Shown here: positions 58,449-64,000 of the stretch, piece after piece | How positions within the stretch are numbered: position 1 is the first letter of the stretch | Layout: each line of letters opens with the position of its first letter | From: UBA1479 sp040221095 | Lineage (GTDB): Bacteria > Pseudomonadota > Alphaproteobacteria > Rhodospirillales > Casp-alpha2 | Assembly: GCA_040221095.1 (NCBI GenBank) | Contig: JAVJVP010000013.1 | Coordinates: 124,001 to 188,000, forward strand | Length of the DNA stretch: 64,000 nt | Reading direction: 5' to 3' | Position numbers and translations under genes: made by a program | The notes under the pieces: model-generated | Databases searched by the model: none | Told to the model about the DNA's origin: nothing | The model's input: only the letters and a program-made list of their open reading frames with translations

Positions 58449-60095
58449 TCAGCCCGCCGCCGGGCACAGGTCGAAGGCGATGGACACGCGCTTCTCGTCG
58501 CTCGAGGTGACGGGAATGGTCTGGTGCCCGAAATAGCTTGGGAACAGGATCATCATCCCTTCTTCCGGCCGCACCAGACGGACCGCCGGCGTGCCCCGGT
58601 CGCCGATCAGGTGAAAGGCGCGGCCGAACTCGATCCAGCCCTCGACATTGTTGGTGCGGCCCTTGGCGGCCTCTTTCATGGAGGCGGGCAGGGCCGGGTA
58701 GTACACGCCCGACAGCCACGCCGGCGGATGGTAATGCACCAACTGCCGGCCCTCGCGGTCGTAGACCGTGCCCCAGCAGCTGACGTCCAGCGCCTTCGGC
58801 CGGTTGGCCAGGAAGGGATGGTCCGGGTCCGCCGGGTGGTCCGCCATGTAGTCGCGGGCCATGGCCAGAATCATCTTCTTCAGTTCCAGCGCCGGGCCGT
58901 GTTCCGAGCCGTCGAACAGCTCCAACGTGCCGCGGCCGTGCTCGACGGACCGGTTGAGCTTCGAATAGGACAGGCTCGGGTGGTCGAGCAGATAGCGCAC
59001 CAGATCCTTGTTGAACGAGGCCAGGGAATGATAGCCGGCGGGCGGCCTGTGCACGCGGGTCATCAGCAGGCGGTCGAAGTCGAGCAGCCTGGCGGCCTCG
59101 TCCGTGCGGCCCAGGTCGTTGAGCGCCGCCGACTTCATGGCCAGGGTCTGGGTCGGAAAGATGCCCGAGGCGAGGGCCCGGTCGGCGGCGGCGACGGCCT
59201 TCTCCGCCTCGCCCGCGCGCATCCAGGCGAAGGGAATCTGGTCGTGCAGGAAGATCGCCTCGGGATGCGCCGCCATGAAGCGCTCGGCCAGGCCGACGGC
59301 GTCCTCGGCCCGGCCCTCGACGCCATAGGCGTAGACCAGCTCGTTGACCGTGGTCGCGTCGTCGGGCTTGAGCGCCAGGGCGCGCTCCAGGGGCGCGATC
59401 GCCTTGCCGTACTCGGCCGAGCGGCCATGCACCAGGCCCATGTTGGCGAAGGCGCGCTGATGATTGGGGTTGAGCGCCGTGGCCCGCGCGAACATGGCCA
59501 GGGCCTCGGGCCACTTGCGGGCGTTCATATGGACGGTGCCCAGGTTGAAGAAGTCTTCCGAGTCGTTGCTGCCGAGCTCGATCGCCGTCTCGTAGGCGGC
59601 GCGGGCACTCTCGCCGTCGCCCATCAGCTGGTAGGCGATGCCCAGGCTGCCGTAGACCGGGGGGGCGTCGGGCGCCAGTTCCGCCGCGCGGCCCAGGTCC
59701 TCCGCCCCGGCCGCGGGATCGCCCAGGAGGATGCGCGTGCGGCCCAGCTCGAAGGCCAGGTTGGCGTCGCCGGGGGCTTGGGCCAGGGCGTCGCCCAGGA
59801 CCCGGAGCGCGCCGTCGCCGTCGCCGGTCTCCAGCAGCATCTTCGACAAGGTCACGGCGCAGGGCGCGAAACCCGGATGGGCGGCCAAGGCCCGGCGCAG
59901 CAGGGCGACGGCCTGCACGGCCTTGCCCTGGTTGTGGCGCACCAGGCCCAGACAGTAGAGCGCTTCCGGATGCTCGGGCACGGCCTTCAAAACGTCCTCC
60001 GCGTCCTTGCCGGCGCGCGTCAGGTTGCCGGCGCGGAACGCCTGGCCGGCGCGCGTCATCAGGCGGGCGATGTCGTCTGCGGTCTTCGGTTTCAC
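58449..60095 (-). CDS. TPR-repeat protein with C-terminal 2OG-Fe(II) oxygenase domain
   Basis: A 548-residue protein. About nine tetratricopeptide repeats fill residues 5-340 (GLVRHNQGKAVQAVALLRRA, LGIAYQLMGDGESARAAYET, NMGLVHGRSAEYGKAIAPLE). The last 180 residues form a putative 2OG-Fe(II) oxygenase domain, with LVHYHPPAWLSGVYYPALP, FPSYFGHQTIPVTS and EKRVSIAFDL. TPR-oxygenase fusions of this type are common in alphaproteobacteria; the target protein is unknown. GTG 60095 is taken as start, as the upstream open part reads through the tRNA-side spacer. Confidence 0.85.
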   Translation of the reverse strand: MKPKTADDIARLMTRAGQAFRAGNLTRAGKDAEDVLKAVPEHPEALYCLGLVRHNQGKAVQAVALLRRALAAHPGFAPCAVTLSKMLLETGDGDGALRVLGDALAQAPGDANLAFELGRTRILLGDPAAGAEDLGRAAELAPDAPPVYGSLGIAYQLMGDGESARAAYETAIELGSNDSEDFFNLGTVHMNARKWPEALAMFARATALNPNHQRAFANMGLVHGRSAEYGKAIAPLERALALKPDDATTVNELVYAYGVEGRAEDAVGLAERFMAAHPEAIFLHDQIPFAWMRAGEAEKAVAAADRALASGIFPTQTLAMKSAALNDLGRTDEAARLLDFDRLLMTRVHRPPAGYHSLASFNKDLVRYLLDHPSLSYSKLNRSVEHGRGTLELFDGSEHGPALELKKMILAMARDYMADHPADPDHPFLANRPKALDVSCWGTVYDREGRQLVHYHPPAWLSGVYYPALPASMKEAAKGRTNNVEGWIEFGRAFHLIGDRGTPAVRLVRPEEGMMILFPSYFGHQTIPVTSSDEKRVSIAFDLCPAAG

Positions 60096-60226
60096 GCGGC
60101 TCTCCGGATGGGCGGATGAAACGGGGCGTCCCGGGCGGGGGCCCGGGGCGCGGCAAAGAGTGCCACAGCCCTCCCCCCGGCGTCCATGGCGGCCGGGCCC
60201 GGCCGCAAGATCGGCCCAGGCCTTGC

Positions 60227-60255
60227 TTGACACACTTGGGGGCCGCCCCTTATAT
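60227..60255 (+). promoter_or_regulatory. Promoter of tRNA-Val
   Basis: TTGACA (60227-60232) and TTATAT (60250-60255) with 17 bases between them make a near-consensus sigma-70 promoter. Transcription would start near 60262, about 36 bases before the mature tRNA. Confidence 0.75.
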
Positions 60256-60297
60256 GATCGCGCCTTGCCGCCGGGGACCGACCCGGCGATGCAGCAA

Positions 60298-60372
60298 GGG
60301 CGCGTAGCTCAGCGGGAGAGCACTGCCTTCACACGGCAGGGGTCGCTGGTTCAATCCCAGCCGCGCCCACCA
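60298..60372 (+). tRNA. tRNA-Val, anticodon CAC
   Basis: A 75-base cloverleaf. Acceptor arms GGGCGCG (60298-60304) and CGCGCCC (60362-60368), discriminator A and encoded CCA. The anticodon stem CTGCC/GGCAG encloses the loop TTCACAC, giving anticodon CAC that reads GUG. The T arm has GGTTCAATC. A lower-GC gene module starts downstream. Confidence 0.97.
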
Positions 60373-60773
60373 TTCCTTTCTGCTCAATGATGAATAATAC
60401 CGACGGCATCATGTCGAACAGGGCTCAGATGGCAAGAAAATAGGAATATATTGACAATTTTTGTTGAAACGTGTAGTGTATTGAGGTCGCTGATTCTGGA
60501 TCACCGGTTCCTTCCGGATGCTCAGAAGCGTCCCATAAAATAAGTTTCCCACGCGCCCGATCAGCGCTTCCGCCAAGCCCGGCATTGTTACCGGAGAACT
60601 CGGCCCGAAGCGCCACAACATCGGATAACGCCTTTGATCCCCCCGTAATGTGCCCGGTTGCCGGCGCGAGATTCCGCCGCCTGCAATCCGCTTCCCCTGT
60701 GTGTTCCGAGGAGCGCTTGCGCGCCCATGTCGTCTCCCCGGAGCACGCGGGCCTATTCGCAAGGAGATGGAAC
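60373..60773. other. 401-base gene-free stretch after tRNA-Val
   Basis: Nothing with a recognisable product is seen. GC content drops here compared with the left side. Open frames exist on the minus strand (to about 120 codons) but lack a ribosome site and family resemblance. The last bases carry the AAGGAGAT ribosome site of the next gene. I searched for a repeat of the tRNA 3' end that would mark an island border and saw none. Confidence 0.4.
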
Positions 60774-61745
60774 GTGAAGCCCCCCTTCAAACTGAACGCG
60801 ACCTTGGGTCGCGCCTACAACACCGATCCGGATGATGTCCTGCGCACGAAGCAGGTGTTAAGCAAACTCGGTCATTTCGAAGCGCCTTCCTACGGCATGA
60901 CGGAGTATCCCGACGAACCCCTGTTCCAAGGGATCGAGACATTTCAAGAAAGGCATGGTCTGCGCCGGGATGGCGTGATGAAGCGGGACGGAGAAACCGT
61001 CGCGAAGTTGGGTCAAGTCTTGGCTGAACAGAGCCTAGATGAAACCAAGGCCAGCCCCAATGTTCTCGGGCTTTCGGGAGAGATCGGCCTGGGCCGCGCC
61101 AACAAGCCCCATGATGTATTTGCCCTATCGCAGGCGCTTGCTTGGGCCGGGTTCCCGACACAACCGACCCGCGCCTCCGAGGCCAATCAAAGGGAGGCAG
61201 AGTTATCCGATGCGATCAAAGGATTTCAGAAGTCCGCCGGCCTGAAAGTCGATGGTTGGCTCCGGCCATACGGAGAAACGGAGGAAGCCCTTAACCGCAC
61301 TCTCGCGCCAAAAGCCCAGGAGTTTCTATCCTCTCATGAAGGGGCCGACGCGCCGCCTGGAAAGGCTGGCCTCATGCCGGGTCATGGGGAACAACAGGCA
61401 ATGGCGTTTGCTCTTATTCCCCCAATCGCTTATGCGGTCGCCGAGTTCTTCGGCATCTCCCTCCTTGCGGCCTGGGTGTGGTGGCAGTCCATGGACAGCG
61501 CCCAGCAAGAGCAGATCAAGAAACAGATGGCCGGCCACGATTCCGGTGACGATGACGGTGACCGCGAAGAACAATGTGAATATCTTCACTATGAAGTGGA
61601 TAGGCCCATCTGCAATGAAATCAGCAGAAAACGAGGTAAACAGGCGGCACAAAGATGTTATCATTCAGCGAATGAAAGGTATGCGGCGTGCCTAAAAGGC
61701 GTTCCGCTGGATCAACTGCCGCCACTGGATGTATGGAATCACTGA
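60774..61745 (+). CDS. Peptidoglycan-binding-domain protein with membrane helix and Cys-rich C-terminus
   Basis: A 323-residue protein. Two peptidoglycan-binding-like repeats lie at about 20-75 (ETFQERHGLRRDGVMKRDGE) and 113-170 (GFQKSAGLKVDGWLRPYGET). One hydrophobic segment is at 211-237. A highly charged Asp/Glu stretch precedes a C-terminal domain with Cys268, Cys280, Cys295 and Cys306 in a spaced pattern, ending in PLDQLPPLDVW. No signal peptide is seen. The start is GTG with AAGGAGAT in front. It overlaps the next gene by 13 bases. The overall function is unknown; a secreted or phage-type effector is one reading. Confidence 0.75.
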   Translation: MKPPFKLNATLGRAYNTDPDDVLRTKQVLSKLGHFEAPSYGMTEYPDEPLFQGIETFQERHGLRRDGVMKRDGETVAKLGQVLAEQSLDETKASPNVLGLSGEIGLGRANKPHDVFALSQALAWAGFPTQPTRASEANQREAELSDAIKGFQKSAGLKVDGWLRPYGETEEALNRTLAPKAQEFLSSHEGADAPPGKAGLMPGHGEQQAMAFALIPPIAYAVAEFFGISLLAAWVWWQSMDSAQQEQIKKQMAGHDSGDDDGDREEQCEYLHYEVDRPICNEISRKRGKQAAQRCYHSANERYAACLKGVPLDQLPPLDVWNH

Positions 61746-62038
61746 ATAGAACTCTATTAGTTTTCAACGCCTTTGCAAAAGGGGGCGAGGGTGTCGTTGC
61801 CCCCTTCTCTTTAAAAATTCTCTCTCCGATCAACACTGACGAAGGGGACAGTTATTGCGCTGTCATTTGTCCATATTTCAGAGAAAAACCCTTCGAAATA
61901 TTTGGTGCTGACGGAGCGCAAGCCTGCGAACTGGCGATCGATTTCATTCGCCAGATGCTTGAGGGGCAAGCAGAGTTGGTGGATGCGGACGGAAAGTCCA
62001 TGGAACTGCCGGAAATCAAATGGGATGAGCCCGTCTAA
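61733..62038 (+). CDS. Small acidic protein overlapping the peptidoglycan-binding gene
   Basis: A 101-residue protein: LNRTLLVFNAFAKGGEGVVA, then SYCAVICPYFREKPFEIFGA, DGAQACELAIDFIRQMLEGQ and an acidic end. It looks like a compact alpha/beta domain. The ATG at 61733 lies inside the last codons of the upstream gene, so the two are coupled. Size, acidity and the overlap recall an immunity or chaperone partner of the upstream protein. The family resembles small DUF proteins of rhizobia, but I cannot name it with certainty. Confidence 0.7.
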   Translation: MESLNRTLLVFNAFAKGGEGVVAPFSLKILSPINTDEGDSYCAVICPYFREKPFEIFGADGAQACELAIDFIRQMLEGQAELVDADGKSMELPEIKWDEPV

Positions 62039-62074
62039 GACCGGATGTAGCCACGTTCTCCATTTCCTGCCCCG

Positions 62075-62104
62075 AAAAAAGCGCCCCTCGTGAGGGGCGC
62101 TTTT
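62075..62104. terminator. Bidirectional rho-independent terminator
   Basis: GCGCCCCT-CGTG-AGGGGCGC (62081-62100) is a perfect eight-base stem with a four-base loop. It has six A before it and four T after it, so it can end transcripts from both the small acidic gene (+) and the SGNH hydrolase (-). Confidence 0.9.
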
Positions 62105-62140
62105 CGGTTATGGCGGGCTGAGTGAAGGTTGGGCCGATGA

Positions 62141-62962
62141 TTACCGCCCGTAGAACCTCTTCACCGTGTCTTGGGCGACCTGTTGCAGGAACGCCGCCGT
62201 GTCCTTGTCGACCTTGCCGAAGTAGTCGTAGCCGTTGCCCACGGGCGACTGGCCGTAGACGCTGGCGAACACCACGCAGGCGGCGAGGTAGGTGCCGTCC
62301 AGGCTGGGGTGGGAGCCGTCATAGCTCTGGTGCAGCTTCATGTCCGGGCGCCGCTTGTAGGCTTCCTCGAAGGCGAGGCCGACGGGGATGACGAGCGCGC
62401 CGGCCGCGTTGCCCGTCTCCACATACAGTTTCTCGATCGCCCGGATCATCTCGGGGTCGTACTTCTTGTGCGGCTTCACATAGGCATGGGTCATGTAGAG
62501 TGCCGTCTCGCCGCCGGCGGCCGCGATCTTCTTGGCGAAGTCGGCGACGGTGGCCGTGAACTTGGGCGGGTGGTCCTTTTTCGTCGCGGCGGCGCTGAAG
62601 CCCTGCAGGACGACGACCTGGAACGGATCCTTGACCCGCAGCTTGCCCGGCTCCAGATAGCCGTCGATGTTGTGGTCGAACAGCATGGCGCCGCTGATGG
62701 TGGCGGATTTGTATTTCAGGGTCTTCATGTCCGACAGGCCCGAGGCCGCGACCATGCGCCGCACGTGGTTGTGCAGGCTGTCGTTGTAATAGAGGTAGCT
62801 GTTGCCGACGAACAGCACCCGTTCGGGCTTGGCGGTCTTCAGCGCCGTGACGGCCGGTTGCGGGGCCTCGGCGCGGGCGGGGTTGCCCAGGGCCGGCAGG
62901 GCCAGGGCCAGAACGAAAGCGGCGAGCAGGGGGATACGCAGGGCGCTGGTGAAGGAAAGCAT
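62141..62962 (-). CDS. SGNH/GDSL-family hydrolase, exported
   Basis: A 273-residue exported protein with a signal peptide (about 1-31, cut near ARAEA). Block I is FVGNSYLYYND with the catalytic Ser55. The C-terminal Asp-His pair is in DGSHPSLDGTYLAACVVFAS. VVVLQGFSAAAT is a variant of the block with Gly. These proteins are esterases or lipases; the substrate is unknown. It is divergent from the LysR gene, whose product may control it. Confidence 0.85.
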   Translation of the reverse strand: MLSFTSALRIPLLAAFVLALALPALGNPARAEAPQPAVTALKTAKPERVLFVGNSYLYYNDSLHNHVRRMVAASGLSDMKTLKYKSATISGAMLFDHNIDGYLEPGKLRVKDPFQVVVLQGFSAAATKKDHPPKFTATVADFAKKIAAAGGETALYMTHAYVKPHKKYDPEMIRAIEKLYVETGNAAGALVIPVGLAFEEAYKRRPDMKLHQSYDGSHPSLDGTYLAACVVFASVYGQSPVGNGYDYFGKVDKDTAAFLQQVAQDTVKRFYGR

Positions 62963-63098
62963 CGGTGTCTCCTCAGTCTTGGATGTGTGTTCCTTGGGTG
63001 TGTGTTCCCATGGGGCCTTGGGCCCTTATGCGGCCACTGTGATCCTCTGCATCGATAAAAAAAAATCGAAATGAGATAACTATTCATCAGGAATTTGC

Positions 63099-63112
63099 AT
63101 GATTCGAATGAT
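63099..63112. promoter_or_regulatory. Near-palindrome between SGNH hydrolase and LysR genes
   Basis: AT-G-ATTCGAAT-G-AT has a perfect eight-base palindromic core and symmetric AT flanks in an AT-rich stretch between the two divergent genes. LysR-type regulators often bind such dyads in front of their target. This is inference from position. Confidence 0.35.
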
Positions 63113-63164
63113 CGGCCCATAGTTCCGGGCGGTTGAACGACGCTAACGGATCGGACGCCCGGCC

Positions 63165-64000
63165 ATGAACTTCAAGTCGCTGCGCGCTTTTCGCCTGGTG
63201 GTGTCCCAGGGCTCCCTGGCCGCCGCCGCCGAGGCCATGAACCTGAGCCAGCCCGCCGTCAGCCGCCTGATCGCCCTGCTGGAGGGGGAAACCCGCCTCA
63301 CCCTGTTCGACCGGTCGCGCCGCCGCCTGGCCCTGTCGGAGGCGGGGGAGGCCTTCCATCGGGAAACCCGCCATATCCTGGACGGCATCGACGAACTGCC
63401 GCATATCGCCGCCAACGTGCGCGCCGGGGCCAACCGGCCGTTCCGTCTGGTCACCGGGCCCCGCGTCGGCACCGCCCTGGTGGCGCCGGCCCTGGCCATG
63501 ATGCGGCGGGAGAATCCCGGCCTGACATGCGTGGTCGACGTGCTGTCCCGGTTCGAGCTGGAAAACCGCTCCGGCATCGCGCGCTACGACCTGGGCATCG
63601 CCTCCCTGCCCGTGACCCACGCCCTGCTGCCCATCGAAAACCGGCCGATCTGCCGGGCCCGTATGGAGGCGGTGATGGCGGCAAGCCATCCGCTTGCCGG
63701 CAAGGCGGCGGTCACCGCGGGCGATCTGGCGGGCCAGCCGATCATCGGCATGCTGCCCGGCCTGTTCGGCCGCCAGCAGGCGGACGAGTTCTTTCGCGCC
63801 GCCGGCGCCGTGCCGTCCTATGCGGTGGAAACCACGTCGTCGCTGATGGCCTGCCAGATGGCGCGCGACGGGGCGGGCATCGCCCTTCTGGACCGGCTTT
63901 CGGTGAGGGCGATGGACCCGGCCGGCATGGCCGTGCGGCCGCTCGACCCGCCGCACTGGCTGTCCTACGGCTATATCCACCACAAGGGACAGGTGCTGAG
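63165..64000 (+). CDS. LysR-family transcriptional regulator (3' end cut by window)
   Basis: The first 278 residues are visible. The N-terminal winged helix-turn-helix shows FKSLRAFRLVVSQGSLAAAA and MNLSQPAVSRLIALLEGETR, then LFDRSRRRLALSEAGEAF. From about residue 90 a periplasmic-binding-like effector domain follows (RLVTGPRVGTALVAPALAMM, ARDGAGIALLDRLS). It probably controls the divergent SGNH hydrolase gene, its own gene, or genes beyond the window. Confidence 0.93.
   Translation, partial: MNFKSLRAFRLVVSQGSLAAAAEAMNLSQPAVSRLIALLEGETRLTLFDRSRRRLALSEAGEAFHRETRHILDGIDELPHIAANVRAGANRPFRLVTGPRVGTALVAPALAMMRRENPGLTCVVDVLSRFELENRSGIARYDLGIASLPVTHALLPIENRPICRARMEAVMAASHPLAGKAAVTAGDLAGQPIIGMLPGLFGRQQADEFFRAAGAVPSYAVETTSSLMACQMARDGAGIALLDRLSVRAMDPAGMAVRPLDPPHWLSYGYIHHKGQVL

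Noticed and set aside
60409..60790. Open frames of up to about 120 codons on the minus strand after tRNA-Val
   Set aside because: No ribosome site, no recognisable motif and they run over the start of the peptidoglycan-binding gene; treated as non-coding.
60298..62104. A genomic island integrated at tRNA-Val with attachment repeats
   Set aside because: Lower GC and position fit, but no integrase and no second copy of the tRNA 3' end could be found in the window.
1..64000. CRISPR arrays or insertion sequences
   Set aside because: No set of regularly spaced repeats and no transposase-like protein could be seen on either strand.

Overview
The window is a GC-rich (roughly two-thirds G+C by eye), gene-dense chromosomal stretch from a Gram-negative alphaproteobacterium, most likely Rhodospirillales-like. 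The reasons are the def-fmt / truA / dapE-dapD / argB-engB-yidC-yidD-rnpA-rpmH gene set, a DUF2336 protein, a PAS_5-family protein, a CIO-type cytochrome bd oxidase, a beta-barrel porin and several lipoproteins. It carries housekeeping genes with accessory blocks between them. I see no transposase, integrase, CRISPR array, rRNA or replication origin.

Layout. 1-3.7 kb: rmuC (cut by the window edge), a DUF4139 exported protein and a NupC nucleoside transporter. 3.7-5.9 kb: def, a higBA toxin-antitoxin pair and fmt, all + strand, with higA overlapping fmt. 5.9-7.7 kb: a DsbA/FrnE-like oxidoreductase, a GIY-YIG protein, two microproteins and a cold-shock protein with a long leader. 8-13.8 kb (- strand): a tandem pair of unrecognised paralogous helical proteins, then cydA-cydB, a DUF2474 microprotein and an LLM flavin oxidoreductase, probably one operon. 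14-17.9 kb: truA and a small membrane protein facing dapE-dapD and a HAD nucleotidase. 18-24.2 kb: an accessory block with a DUF2336 protein, an amidase, a two-part gene remnant, and an ECF sigma / anti-sigma / sulfite dehydrogenase / cytochrome c cluster. 24.3-28.6 kb (- strand): argB, engB, yidC, yidD, rnpA, rpmH. 28.8-33.4 kb: TVP38-type membrane protein, FAD oxidoreductase, orphan histidine kinase and a methyltransferase. 33.4-37.5 kb: gamma-glutamyltransferase, panB-panC and a PAS protein. 37.5-41.8 kb: a DadA-like amino acid oxidoreductase, an MFS carrier and two tandem metallo-beta-lactamase-fold hydrolases. 41.8-46.6 kb: a sorbosone-dehydrogenase-like protein, a xanthine phosphoribosyltransferase, a coiled-coil lipoprotein, tRNA-Arg(ACG) and a thioredoxin-fold/2OG-oxygenase fusion. 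46.6-54.2 kb: ArnT-like glycosyltransferase plus SMR protein, an MFS carrier, a CoA-transferase, glutathione reductase and a porin of unusual base composition. 54.4-60.4 kb: glmU-glmS, gph, a TPR-2OG oxygenase and tRNA-Val(CAC). 60.4-64 kb: a lower-GC two-gene module with a peptidoglycan-binding protein, an SGNH hydrolase and a LysR regulator cut by the right edge.

How the genes work together. def and fmt handle N-terminal formylation; dapD/dapE/argB make lysine, diaminopimelate and arginine precursors; rnpA/rpmH/yidD/yidC/engB serve tRNA processing, ribosomes and membrane insertion; glmU/glmS supply UDP-GlcNAc; panB/panC make pantothenate. From family knowledge, def-fmt-truA facing dapE-dapD-(HAD)-argB-engB-yidC is a familiar alphaproteobacterial arrangement. 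Here it is interrupted by higBA, by the cyd block and by the DUF2336-to-sulfite-dehydrogenase block. The last block contains a sequence scar joining an argB 3' end to a DUF2336 3' end.

The best candidates for undescribed biology are the paralogous pair in front of cydAB, the peptidoglycan-binding protein and its overlapping small partner next to tRNA-Val, and the antitoxin-fmt coupling.
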